Below are positions 35,571-43,733 of a stretch of DNA of 64,000 nucleotides, piece after piece. The DNA comes from Fimbriimonadaceae bacterium (GTDB taxonomy: Bacteria > Armatimonadota > Fimbriimonadia > Fimbriimonadales > Fimbriimonadaceae). Position 1 is the stretch's first letter. Every line of letters begins with the position of its first letter. The notes under the pieces are model-generated. The model made no database searches and had not been told where the DNA came from. It worked only from the letters and a program-made list of their open reading frames with translations. The translations under genes and the position numbers were made by a program. The stretch spans positions 1 to 64,000 of the forward strand of contig JALHNM010000011.1 in assembly GCA_022843485.1 (NCBI GenBank), read 5' to 3'.

Positions 35571-37283
35571 ATGACCCTCGTCGCCTTCGCCCTCGCCCTC
35601 GCCCTCGACAAGGAGCCTTTCGGAGTGACCAGGCCAGAGCTCGAGGAGGTCGTCCGCCACCTCGCGTCTCCGGCCCTGGAAGGACGGCTCACCTTGGCGC
35701 CCGGTGAGCACAAGGCCGCAGAGTGGCTCGTCGCGGAGTTCCGCCGCATCGGGCTCGAAGAAGGCCCGAACCCGGGCTACGTCCACGAGTTCGACGTCAC
35801 AGTGAACGCCCGCCCCGTCGGCCCGCAAGAGGTCGAGCTGAGGCACGACGACGGCCGCGTCTGGACGCTTAGGGTCGGCCGCGACTTCGTCCCGCTGAAC
35901 GGCACCGCCCCCGCGACCGACCGCGCGGCCCGGGTCGTGTTCGTCGGGTACGGGATCCAGAGCGAGACCTGGGACGACTACGCCGGGGTCGACGTCACCG
36001 GTGACTACGTTGTCCTCCTGCGAGGCACTCCGAACGGCCACGCCCCGGTCAGGATGCGCGACAGAGCCGCTCTTGCCAAAGAGAAGGGGGCGATCGGGGT
36101 GGTCACGCTGGGGCCCCAGAGTGGGACGGGGACGGCCCTCCCCCGACCGACTCGCGGCGCCGGGTTCGCGACAGACCTGGAACTGATCGGCATTGGGCTC
36201 CACGCAGACCTCACCGACGAGATCAAGGGCCAGGACTGGGCCGACGTGAGGTCACTCACCCGCCCCGCTAGCCGCGAACTCCCCATGACGCTCGAGGTGA
36301 CGACCGCCATGGAGCCGAACAAGGGCCGTGGTCGCAACGTCATCGGCTACCTCCCCGGCAACGACCCGGCGGTCCGGGACGAGATCGTCGTGATCGGTGC
36401 CCACTACGACCACCTCGGGTTCGGCGAGGTCGGCTCGCGAACCGGGGCTGAGATCCTTCACCCGGGGGCGGACGACAACGCCAGCGGAGTCGCCGCGGTC
36501 ATCGAACTCGCCGAGCACTTCGCCGAGACCCGGAGCAACCGCCGGACGCTCGTGTTCCAGCTCTACAGTGGCGAGGAAGTCGGACTCATCGGCGCCGCGG
36601 CCTGGGTGCGAGACAACCCGGAGAAGATCGCCCGGACCAGCGCGATGGTCAACATGGACATGATCGGTCGCCTGCGGAATGGGACGGTCACCGTGTTCGG
36701 TACCAGCAGCTCCAACGACTGGCCCAGTGTGATCGAGGGCGTCGAAGAGCCAGGGCTCAAGCTCAACCCGGTCGCGACCATCTCCGCGAGCAGCGACCAC
36801 GCGCCGTTCGCCCGGGCCAAGGTACCCGTCGTGTTCTTCCACACGGGCCTGACCGACGAGTACCACACCGAACGGGACACGTTCGAGACGCTCAACTTCG
36901 ACGGGATGGTCGCGGTGACCCGGGCCGTCGGGCGCACGATCGAACGCCTCGACCAGCGTCCGTCGCGCCTCGTTTGGAACCCCACGGCGCAGATCGCCCA
37001 GCGAGGGGCGGGCCGCTCGGTCCGACTCGGCCTTGTGCCCGACATGGGCGACTCGACTGGCCCCGGGGTCCGGCTCCAGGGCGTCCAGCCGGACAGCCCG
37101 GCGTCCAGGGCGGGGCTGAGGGCTGGTGACCGGATCGTCCAGATCGGCGATCGGACGATCGACGGGCCAGAGGCTCTCCAGGCGGCGTTCGGGCAGATGC
37201 GCGCGGGGCAAGCAACCCCCGTGACCGTCATCCGTGACGGCGAGAGGGTCACGGTGAGCGTGACCCCCGTCGCATCAACCTGA
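35571..37283 (+). CDS. secreted M28 aminopeptidase with PDZ domain
   Basis: A 570-residue exopeptidase. It starts at a short signal-like sequence (MTLVAFALALALDK). A PA-type insert (about 110-225) is followed by the M28 core with zinc ligands H278 (GAHYDH), D301 (DDNASG), E336 (SGEEVG; E335 as base), D363 (NMDMIG) and H432 (DEYHTERDT). A C-terminal PDZ domain (about 480-568; VQPDSPASRAGLRAGDRIVQIGD) may recruit substrate. It probably removes N-terminal residues from peptides in the envelope. Confidence 0.92.
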   Translation: MTLVAFALALALDKEPFGVTRPELEEVVRHLASPALEGRLTLAPGEHKAAEWLVAEFRRIGLEEGPNPGYVHEFDVTVNARPVGPQEVELRHDDGRVWTLRVGRDFVPLNGTAPATDRAARVVFVGYGIQSETWDDYAGVDVTGDYVVLLRGTPNGHAPVRMRDRAALAKEKGAIGVVTLGPQSGTGTALPRPTRGAGFATDLELIGIGLHADLTDEIKGQDWADVRSLTRPASRELPMTLEVTTAMEPNKGRGRNVIGYLPGNDPAVRDEIVVIGAHYDHLGFGEVGSRTGAEILHPGADDNASGVAAVIELAEHFAETRSNRRTLVFQLYSGEEVGLIGAAAWVRDNPEKIARTSAMVNMDMIGRLRNGTVTVFGTSSSNDWPSVIEGVEEPGLKLNPVATISASSDHAPFARAKVPVVFFHTGLTDEYHTERDTFETLNFDGMVAVTRAVGRTIERLDQRPSRLVWNPTAQIAQRGAGRSVRLGLVPDMGDSTGPGVRLQGVQPDSPASRAGLRAGDRIVQIGDRTIDGPEALQAAFGQMRAGQATPVTVIRDGERVTVSVTPVAST

Positions 37284-37490
37284 AAGGGTCGCACCGGTTC
37301 GGAGGCCCTTGGGCCCAGGGCCAAGGTGAGGTCGGTGCGAACCGGAGTCAGAGGACGTAGGCGACCGGCCCTCGAGCGGCGGGCCGGGTCGCACGGCCAG
37401 GTCTCGGCCACCGGGTAAGCTAAGCGCAATAAATGGCGTGTGCCCGGAGTCGCCCGGGGCCGTAGCACCGTTTCGCTTACGAGGAATCTT

Positions 37491-38141
37491 ATGGAAACTG
37501 GGAACAAGGACCGCGCGGAAGGCGGGTCGGAACGACGGCTCTCGGGGCGCGAGGGCACGATTTTGCGAATGGCGGCAGAGGGTTGTACCGACCGCCAGAT
37601 CTCGACGGACCTCGAGTTGAGCATCGGCACGGTACGGACCTACTGGAGCCGCATCCGGGTGAAGCTTGCGGCCCTTACGCGGGCCCAAGCGGTCGGGATT
37701 TATGTCCGCATGTTGGGGGGCGATGGGGTAAGGAAGGAGCGACCCACAGTCGAACCGGGTCGGTGCGACGTTCAAAGCCTGGCGTGCTGTCTCGGAGCCG
37801 TGGCGTGGATCGTCCGGCGACCTTCGAACGAGGTCACCTTCGTGACCGAAGACTGCGACCGCTACCTCGGCGGGGACGCGGGCACCGTCTCGCAGCAGCC
37901 TGGTGGCTGGCGCTCGGGGCTCTGCAAAGAACTCAGCGCCCGGCTTCAAGAGGCCGAACTCGAGCTCGAGTCGAACTCGAAGGCCACCGTCTGCACGGGC
38001 GTCACCTGGAGTCTTGGGCGAGGCCGTTGCGCGCCCGTCTTGCTGTCCCGGCTCGAGTACGGCTCGAACGACTATGCCGTGCTTATCCTGCCCCAGGCCG
38101 TCTCGGTGAGGGCGCCCCGGACCCGCGCGGCGATCCTCTAG
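37491..38141 (+). CDS. LuxR-type HTH regulator with unrecognised C-terminal domain
   Basis: A 216-residue protein from ATG 37491, preceded by GAGGAA. Near the N-terminus (about residues 17-75) is a GerE/LuxR helix-turn-helix (LSGREGTILRMAAEGCTDRQIS, LELSIGTVRTYWSRIRVKL), the reverse of the usual order. The rest (about 95-216) has EVTFVTEDCDRYLGG and two Cys-rich spots and may be a PAS-like sensor; I do not recognise it. No receiver domain is present, so regulation is not by phosphorelay on this polypeptide. It ends 4 bp into the convergent pxpC gene. The 207-bp upstream gap has GC-rich inverted repeats (GGCCCT...AGGGCC). Confidence 0.8.
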   Translation: METGNKDRAEGGSERRLSGREGTILRMAAEGCTDRQISTDLELSIGTVRTYWSRIRVKLAALTRAQAVGIYVRMLGGDGVRKERPTVEPGRCDVQSLACCLGAVAWIVRRPSNEVTFVTEDCDRYLGGDAGTVSQQPGGWRSGLCKELSARLQEAELELESNSKATVCTGVTWSLGRGRCAPVLLSRLEYGSNDYAVLILPQAVSVRAPRTRAAIL

Positions 38142-38977
38142 CGGCCGGAACGCACCAAGGCCAACGCCCGCTCCGCCCGCTCGAACCGTGCCTCGCGCTC
38201 GGCGGCCTGGGCCCGGGCCTGCTCGAGGGTCGTCGGGACGAACCGAACCCGGTCGCCAGGCCCCAATTGGGCGAGCCGGTCGAGCGCGGTCCGCGTGCAG
38301 AACCCGAGCACCGGGTAGCCCGTGAGGGTCGGCCCGTCGGGCCCATGGACGATCAACCCCCCGTCCGGTGTGAGTTGGAGGGCGCCGGGCAGGCTTGGCC
38401 GAGTGGCTGACTCGACGAACGCGGGCAACGGGCCCTCGACCCCCTCGAACCGTACGCCCACGCGGTCTAACCACGGCGAGACACGAGCCTCGACCTCGCT
38501 CCCTACACCCGGGCCGACGACCCAGAGCTCCGTCGGCGACGATAGCGCTTCGAGGGCCAGGCGGCCCGGCCCAATGGCCCGACCGAGGCCGTTCGCGCGG
38601 TAGGCGCCGCCCTCCTCGCTCCACCCTTCCGGGGCGACGACGGTCAACCGTAGGCCGGGGCGGGTCGGGAGAACTTCCAGCCGCTCCCCTGCCGGGACCT
38701 CAACAGCCGCCCCGAGCAGCACAGGCCCCGCTGCCCCTGAGACCGTGTGTCCGGCCCCGGTGAGGGCCAGGACGCCCGCTTCTTCGACCACGAGTACGGC
38801 CCTGGCCGCCGCGAGTTCGATCACGGCCCCGGGGTCGCGCTCGCCAAGGAGCAAGGCTCCGCCCCGGGCGGCCCCGTCGTCGAACGGTCCTCCGGGTGGC
38901 ACCCCGAGTCCCCGCAGGCTGGGCCGAACCCGGACGAGGCCCGCCCACCCCGCCTCCAGTTCCAGCCGCAGCCTCAA
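38138..38977 (-). CDS. pxpC: 5-oxoprolinase subunit C (biotin-dependent carboxyltransferase family)
   Basis: A 279-residue subunit of the ATP-dependent 5-oxoprolinase that converts 5-oxoproline to glutamate. LVRVRPSLRGLGVPPGGPFD, RPGLRLTVVAPEGW and GLIVHGPDGPTLTGYPVLG match the KipA/AHS2 fold. The start is TTG 38977, giving a TTGA overlap with the pxpA stop; the frame continues open 5' but is Gly/Arg nonsense. The C-terminus carries a coiled segment (QARAQAAEREARFERAERAL). It is last in the pxpB-pxpA-pxpC operon. Confidence 0.93.
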   Translation of the reverse strand: MRLRLELEAGWAGLVRVRPSLRGLGVPPGGPFDDGAARGGALLLGERDPGAVIELAAARAVLVVEEAGVLALTGAGHTVSGAAGPVLLGAAVEVPAGERLEVLPTRPGLRLTVVAPEGWSEEGGAYRANGLGRAIGPGRLALEALSSPTELWVVGPGVGSEVEARVSPWLDRVGVRFEGVEGPLPAFVESATRPSLPGALQLTPDGGLIVHGPDGPTLTGYPVLGFCTRTALDRLAQLGPGDRVRFVPTTLEQARAQAAEREARFERAERALALVRSGR

Positions 38978-39654
38978 GCGCCGACCCCGTAGCCCGCCGC
39001 CTCGACCGCCTCCCGGACCGCGCGCAGGACGTCGACGCAACCAGGGGTGTCCCCGTGGACGCAGATCGAGTCCACCCGGCCGAGGAGCGAGACGGCCTGG
39101 GCGGCGGCCTCGGCCGGGTCCGTGAGCACGGCGCCAGGGTGGGACCGGGGCAAGAGCCGCCCGTCCGGCCCCACGGCCCGGTCGGCGAATCCCTCCGCGA
39201 TGAAGGCGACCCCATTCCGGCGTGCGGCCCGTTCGTGCTCGCTCCCCGCCGTTCCGAGCAACGCCAGCCCGGTCTCCCGCAGCGCCTCTTCGAGCCAGCC
39301 CAACTCAAGGCACGGCTGGGTCGTCTCGTTGTAGAACGCGCCGTGTGGCTTGAGGTAGGTCGCACCCAGCGACTGGGCGGCGACGGCCTGCGCCAGGAGC
39401 GACCCCCGGGTCATCTTCTCGCTGAGCCCCGCCTCGGACCAAGGTCGTCGCCCCATCCCGTCGCGATCCGGGTAGCCCGGGTGTGCCCCCCACCGGAGCC
39501 CGCGCTCGATCGCCTCCGCGACGGCGTCGCCGGTTAGGCCCGGACTCCCCGCGTGGGCCCCCATGCAAACGTTGACCGAACTCGCGAGCTTCATCAGCGC
39601 CCCGTCGAACGGATAGCCCTCCGCCAGATCGACGTTGAGGTCGACCCGACTCAC
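38974..39654 (-). CDS. pxpA: 5-oxoprolinase subunit A (LamB/YcsF family)
   Basis: A 226-residue subunit that hydrolyses the phosphorylated 5-oxoproline intermediate. DLNVDLAEGYPFDG, SVNVCMGAHAGSP, GAHPGYPDRDGMGRR, LKPHGAFYN and SICVHGDTPG are the LamB/YcsF signatures with metal-binding Asp/His. GTG 39654 overlaps the pxpB stop (GTGA) and matches the conserved N-terminus. At 226 residues it is slightly shorter than the usual ~245-250. Confidence 0.96.
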   Translation of the reverse strand: MSRVDLNVDLAEGYPFDGALMKLASSVNVCMGAHAGSPGLTGDAVAEAIERGLRWGAHPGYPDRDGMGRRPWSEAGLSEKMTRGSLLAQAVAAQSLGATYLKPHGAFYNETTQPCLELGWLEEALRETGLALLGTAGSEHERAARRNGVAFIAEGFADRAVGPDGRLLPRSHPGAVLTDPAEAAAQAVSLLGRVDSICVHGDTPGCVDVLRAVREAVEAAGYGVGA

Positions 39655-40307
39655 AGCCGTTCCCCTTGGCGGGCGTGGAACTCCGGCTCGTCGATCGCTA
39701 CGACCCGGACCGTGTCGCCCGCCCGGATCGGGAAGTAGCCCTCGGCCGCGTCGACCAGGCAGACCGGTGTGCGGCCGACCACCCACCAGCCGCCCGGGCT
39801 TGCCGAGGGGTAGACGCCGGTTCGAGCCCCGGCGATCGCCACCGAGCCGGGCTCAACCCGCACGCGGGGCGTCGGTCGCCGCTCAAGACCCTGGAGGCGG
39901 GCGTCCAGCGTCCCGAGGTAGGGAAACCCGGGCTGGAACCCCACCGCCTCGCAGCGGTACGTGCGGGCGTGGAGGGCAGTGAACTCGTCTACCTTCAAGT
40001 CTAGACGCCGGCACGCTTCGGGGAGGTCCTCGCCGAGCGCATAGCACACGGGGACGGTCAGTTCGCGCCCGGTCCGATCCTTCTCGTGTGGGAGCGAGAC
40101 GTCGGCCAGCGCCTCAGAGAGCGCCTCCAACGTCGCTCCAGGGGCGAGGACCACGCCGACCTGGTCGAACGCCGCCCATGCTTCGCGGGCGAGGTGGGGC
40201 CTCTGGTCGAGCTCCCGAGCGAGGGCGGGGGCAGACTCCCGACGGGTGAGTGTCACGAGCGCCCCCGACTCGCCCATCGCCTCGACCCGGAACTCGCCCT
40301 GACGCAT
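39651..40307 (-). CDS. pxpB: 5-oxoprolinase subunit B (KipI family)
   Basis: A 218-residue subunit. [32 protein letters not shown] and [29 protein letters not shown] are the AHS1/KipI signatures. It is first in the B-A-C operon, which has 4-bp overlaps throughout and presumably 1:1:1 synthesis. Its -10 candidate TACAAT (minus strand, 40325-40320) overlaps that of dut. No kipR-like regulator is present. Confidence 0.95.
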   Translation of the reverse strand: MRQGEFRVEAMGESGALVTLTRRESAPALARELDQRPHLAREAWAAFDQVGVVLAPGATLEALSEALADVSLPHEKDRTGRELTVPVCYALGEDLPEACRRLDLKVDEFTALHARTYRCEAVGFQPGFPYLGTLDARLQGLERRPTPRVRVEPGSVAIAGARTGVYPSASPGGWWVVGRTPVCLVDAAEGYFPIRAGDTVRVVAIDEPEFHARQGERL

Positions 40308-40319
40308 CGCCGTCCAGAG

Positions 40320-40329
40320 ATTGTATCCT
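40320..40329. promoter_or_regulatory. overlapping divergent -10 boxes of pxpB and dut
   Basis: The 29-bp gap between pxpB and dut contains ATTGTATCCT. Read rightward it gives TATCCT (40324-40329), 7 bases before the dut ATG, with CTGACG 19 bp further up. Read leftward it gives TACAAT (40325-40320), 12 bases before the pxpB ATG. The boxes share two base pairs, so simultaneous opening is unlikely. Confidence 0.5.
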
Positions 40330-40336
40330 TGGCGCC

Positions 40337-40774
40337 ATGCACGACTTTGTGGACGTCCGCGTCGTGGTCGGGGAGGGCGGTGCGCTGCCCGAGTACCAGA
40401 CCGAAGGGGCGGCAGGTCTCGACCTGCGCCTCTCGGCCCCGGTCGTGCTCGGCCCGCTCGAGCGGACGTTGGCGCCGACAGGGCTCCGGGTGGCGATCCC
40501 GGAGGGCTATGAGGGGCAGGTGCGCCCCCGGTCGGGGCTGGCCTTGCGCCACGGCCTCGCGATGGTCAACTCGCCGGGAACGATCGACTCGGACTACCGA
40601 GGGGAGATCGGGCTGATCCTGATTAACCTGGGCTCCGAGCCGGTGACTCTCCAGGCGGGCGAACGGGTGGCCCAGCTCGTGGTAGTGCCTGTGGCCAGGG
40701 CGCGCCCCATCGCGGTCGAAGGCCTCGAGGAGACTGTCCGCGGAGCGTCCGGCTTCGGGAGCACAGGAACCTAG
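40337..40774 (+). CDS. dut: dUTP diphosphatase
   Basis: A 145-residue trimeric dUTPase that removes dUTP and supplies dUMP. All five motifs are visible: [45 protein letters not shown] and the C-terminal [12 protein letters not shown] 40337 gives the family length; an upstream in-frame start would read into pxpB. The next gene begins immediately (TAGATG). Confidence 0.97.
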   Translation: MHDFVDVRVVVGEGGALPEYQTEGAAGLDLRLSAPVVLGPLERTLAPTGLRVAIPEGYEGQVRPRSGLALRHGLAMVNSPGTIDSDYRGEIGLILINLGSEPVTLQAGERVAQLVVVPVARARPIAVEGLEETVRGASGFGSTGT

Positions 40775-41803
40775 ATGGCGACCTCCGCCTGTCCTCTCTG
40801 CTTCGAAGCGAACCCAGCGGGGTCCGATTTTTGCGAGGCCTGTGGCGCCCCTCTGCGCGAGGGTGCGGTGAGCGACGACGCCGTCTACCGGGAGATCGCG
40901 GAGGCGAACCTCCTCCGTGTGCGACAGGACTTCAAGGGGGCGGCGGACCGGTGCCTAGCCGTCCTTCGCCGGTACCCCAACAACGCGACCGTCCACGTGC
41001 TCCTGGCCGACGTCTACGCCGAGCAAGGGGCTTGGACGGACGCGGCCCAGTGGTACGAGATGGCGCTCGACCTGCAGGACGACGACGCCGTCCGGCGCAA
41101 GCTCGACGACGTCCGGAACCGGGTCGCCTCTGCTGAGACGAGCGAGACCCTCGCCAAGATCGGCGTGCCCGAGCGCAAGCCGATGGTCTGGGGTTACGTC
41201 CTGGCGGTAGGGCTCCTGGTGGTCGCGGTCGCCGGGGGCGCCTTCCTTGCGGGCCAGGGGTCGCGCGGGGGGCAGCGGGCGATGACCTCGATGGGCGACC
41301 CGATCGACGTTTCCGGCGTTGCACCGCGGCTCCTGAACCCGCCCGAGCCGACCACCGAGACGCCGGTGCCGGCCGGGCCCGCACCGGCTCGAGATTCGCT
41401 GCTCCAGGCGATAGAGTCGGAGACGAGGGGGGCACCGGTCGTACTCCGGGCGGTCTTCAATCCCCGGGAGCGGGTCGTCACCGTTGTCGCCCAGGCCGAG
41501 ACGGCGGTTCAGCCCCGGGTCACGGCGGCGAAGGCGGCCCTCGCCGCCCTCGCCGCGAGCGCTGAGGCTGTCACCGCCACGGTCTTGGTCGAGGGCGAGG
41601 GCGGAAGGGTCGTGTTCGCGGCGGACCTCTCGGCCGAGGCCGCCCGGACGGCCCGTGCCGCGCTCGCTGGTGGCGACACCGTCGAGAGCCAGGCGGAGGT
41701 GATCCTCAGCGGGGTCTGGGTCCCCGGGTCGGTCCCGAGCGAGGGGACCGCCCCGCAAACCTCACCCCCGGGCGAAGAGCCCAACCCCCCGTCCCCTGGC
41801 TAA
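40775..41803 (+). CDS. zinc-ribbon/TPR membrane protein, function unknown
   Basis: A 342-residue protein. The N-terminal zinc ribbon has CPLCFEANPAGSDFCEACG (two CxxC pairs). TPR-like helices follow (about 35-125; AEANLLRVRQDFKGAADRCLAVLRRYP, VHVLLADVYAEQGAWTDAAQWYEMAL), then one transmembrane helix (about 137-158) and an extracytoplasmic part rich in Ala/Pro with RERVVTVVAQAETAV. It is a likely scaffold or envelope-associated protein. It directly abuts dut and overlaps the purA end by 4 bp. Confidence 0.78.
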   Translation: MATSACPLCFEANPAGSDFCEACGAPLREGAVSDDAVYREIAEANLLRVRQDFKGAADRCLAVLRRYPNNATVHVLLADVYAEQGAWTDAAQWYEMALDLQDDDAVRRKLDDVRNRVASAETSETLAKIGVPERKPMVWGYVLAVGLLVVAVAGGAFLAGQGSRGGQRAMTSMGDPIDVSGVAPRLLNPPEPTTETPVPAGPAPARDSLLQAIESETRGAPVVLRAVFNPRERVVTVVAQAETAVQPRVTAAKAALAALAASAEAVTATVLVEGEGGRVVFAADLSAEAARTARAALAGGDTVESQAEVILSGVWVPGSVPSEGTAPQTSPPGEEPNPPSPG

Positions 41804-43089
41804 CCCCAGAACGCGTCCGGTCGGAGAACGATCGTCTCCTCCCGGTCGGGTCCAATGCTGAGGACGACGATCGGTGTCCCCGCCGCTTCCTCGACGAGTC
41901 GCACGTAGCGCTGGGCGGCGGCGGGGAGGTCGGAGAGGGCCTTCGCGGACCGGATGTCCCCCTCCCACCCCTCGACCTCATCGTAGACGGGCTCGACACG
42001 CTCCCAGTCGCGGGCGAGGACGGGGAGGCCCCGGAGTTCGGCACCGTCGAGCCGGTACCCGGTCGCCACCTTGAGCCGGGGAAGGCCGCTGAGGACGTCG
42101 AGCCGGGTGAGCGCGAGGCCGCTCAGCGAGTTCACCCGAGCCGAGTAGCGGAGGGCGTGAAGGTCGAGCCAGCCGCAGCGGCGGGGTCGGCCGGTGGTCG
42201 TCCCGTACTCATGGCCCTGGCGCCGGATGGTCTCGCCCGTCTCGTCGTGGAGCTCGGTCGGGAACGGACCCGAGCCGACTCGGGTCGTGTACGCCTTGCA
42301 GACTCCGATGGCGGCGTCGATGGCCCGCGGGCCTACGCCGGTACCGAGACACGCTCCGCCGGCTGTAGGGTGGCTGCTGGTTACGTACGGGTAGGTCCCG
42401 TGGTCGAGGTCGAGGAACGTACCCTGGGCCCCTTCGAACATGACCCTCTCTCCGGCGACGATGGCGTCTTGGAGGAGGGCGTCCGTGTCGGTGACGAACG
42501 GGGCGAGGCGGGCGGCATAGGCCGCGTACTCGTCGTGGAGGTCCTTCGCGGAGAGCGGCGAGCCCCCGAACAGTTCCAACAGTCGGTTCTTGACCTGTAC
42601 GACGGCCTCGAGGCGGCGCGGGAACACGGTGGGGTCGACGAACTCGCCCATCCGAATCCCGGTGCGTTGGACCTTGTCGGTATAGGCCGGGCCGATCCCC
42701 CGGCTCGTCGTGCCGATCTTGTCGTCGCCCCGGGCTTCCTCCTCGAGTTGGTCGAGGAGCCGGTGATACGGGAAGACGACGTGGGCGGCCGGGCTGATGG
42801 CGAGGCGGCCGAGCTCGGACCGGGCCGCTCGAGTGCGGTCGAGCTCTTCGAGGAGGCTCTTCGGGCACACGACCATGCCGCCGCCCAGCACCGCCGTGAC
42901 CTCCGGGTGCAGGATCCCCGCGGGGAGGAGGTGGAACTTGAAGGTCTCCTGCCCGACGATGACCGTGTGGCCCGCGTTGTTCCCGCCACTGTAGCGGACG
43001 ACGTACTGGGCTTGGGACCCAAGTACATCTACGAGTTTTCCTTTCGCCTCGTCGCCCCACTGGGCTCCGACGATGATGAGTGTCGCCAT
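41800..43089 (-). CDS. purA: adenylosuccinate synthetase
   Basis: A 429-residue GTP-dependent enzyme joining IMP and aspartate in AMP synthesis. VGAQWGDEAKGKLVD (P-loop-like GTP site), GGNNAGHTV, GTTSRGIGPAYTDK, GAQGTFLDLDHGTYPYVTS and TTGRPRRCGW are the family signatures. ATG 43089 is preceded on the minus strand by GAGGAAG. Length and motifs are standard. Confidence 0.98.
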   Translation of the reverse strand: MATLIIVGAQWGDEAKGKLVDVLGSQAQYVVRYSGGNNAGHTVIVGQETFKFHLLPAGILHPEVTAVLGGGMVVCPKSLLEELDRTRAARSELGRLAISPAAHVVFPYHRLLDQLEEEARGDDKIGTTSRGIGPAYTDKVQRTGIRMGEFVDPTVFPRRLEAVVQVKNRLLELFGGSPLSAKDLHDEYAAYAARLAPFVTDTDALLQDAIVAGERVMFEGAQGTFLDLDHGTYPYVTSSHPTAGGACLGTGVGPRAIDAAIGVCKAYTTRVGSGPFPTELHDETGETIRRQGHEYGTTTGRPRRCGWLDLHALRYSARVNSLSGLALTRLDVLSGLPRLKVATGYRLDGAELRGLPVLARDWERVEPVYDEVEGWEGDIRSAKALSDLPAAAQRYVRLVEEAAGTPIVVLSIGPDREETIVLRPDAFWG

Positions 43090-43395
43090 AGGTTTCTTCC
43101 TCGTGGGTGGCCGCCCTACTGACGCGAAAAGGGCCGACGAACCCGATCGACTCGAGGATCCGCCGGCCCTCCGGGCACCGCTCCGCCTTCTCTCGAAGGG
43201 CCAAGGTTACCAGAGCCTCGAAAAAAACAGGGGGACGGGCGTACAGAGTCAGTGATCTTCCGCTATAATCCTATCGTCCTTGCACTGCAAGGTGTCTCAA
43301 GGCAGGTTCGATTTACGGTAGAACGTAGATATGAACTGTCTAGTACGCCCCAGTGCCCATTCGGCTCTGCCGATGCTTGATCGAGAGAAACGAAG

Positions 43396-43485
43396 ATGAC
43401 GAAGCTCTGGCTACAATTCGCGACCGCCATTGGCCTCCTGGTCTCAGCGACGTCGCTGATCCATGTGAGTGCCCTCGAAGACTGA
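43396..43485 (+). CDS. micro-ORF 1 (29 aa), hydrophobic peptide
   Basis: A 29-codon ORF, ATG 43396 to TGA 43485, preceded by GAGAGAAACGAAG. It encodes MTKLWLQF, a hydrophobic stretch (ATAIGLLVSATSLI) and ends VSALED, so it could be a single membrane-spanning or leader peptide. A TATAAT box (43264-43269) lies 126 bp upstream. It shares an MT start and a LED-stop with micro-ORF 2, 153 bp downstream. The function and even translation are unproven. The surrounding 43090-43733 has no larger gene that I accept. Confidence 0.4.
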   Translation: MTKLWLQFATAIGLLVSATSLIHVSALED

Positions 43486-43506
43486 CTCCTGGATGCCTCC
43501 CCCTCT

Positions 43507-43539
43507 GGGCGGCCCGCCGTGCGACCGGTTGGGCCGCCC
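43507..43539 (+). terminator. GC-rich hairpin after micro-ORF 1
   Basis: A perfect 9-bp stem GGGCGGCCC/GGGCCGCCC with a 15-nt loop, followed by TGTCAATTTCT. The downstream T-run is weak, so it may be a poor intrinsic terminator or an attenuator between the two micro-ORFs. Confidence 0.55.
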
Positions 43540-43638
43540 TGTCAATTTCTCGAGGGGCCGTCACAAACAAGCCCGCTAGTCCTAAAGGGATTGTACAGCG
43601 GCACGCTCGCCGCTGAGAGAGACACCAGAGAGACGACC

Positions 43639-43716
43639 ATGACGACCATTCAGCTCAGCTCAAGCCTGATCCGGCGAACGTTGCGACTCTTGTTCGACCG
43701 CTGCCTCGAGGACTGA
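43639..43716 (+). CDS. micro-ORF 2 (25 aa), basic amphipathic peptide
   Basis: A 25-codon ORF from ATG 43639, preceded by GAGAGAC. The peptide begins MTTIQLSSSLIRRTL and ends FDRCLED: amphipathic, Arg-rich in the middle, one Cys. Its 3' end (CCTCGAGGACTGA) closely matches that of micro-ORF 1 (CCTCGAAGACTGA). The pairing suggests duplicated small-protein genes or leader peptides. It is convergent with ribBA, whose stop is 18 bp away. Confidence 0.4.
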   Translation: MTTIQLSSSLIRRTLRLLFDRCLED

Positions 43717-43733
43717 ACTCGAACCCGGCTCGG

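Noticed and set aside
43126-43200. Purine-responsive leader upstream of purA
   Set aside because: A GGGCC...GGCCC pairing exists, but no purine riboswitch core or PurR-type operator can be recognised.
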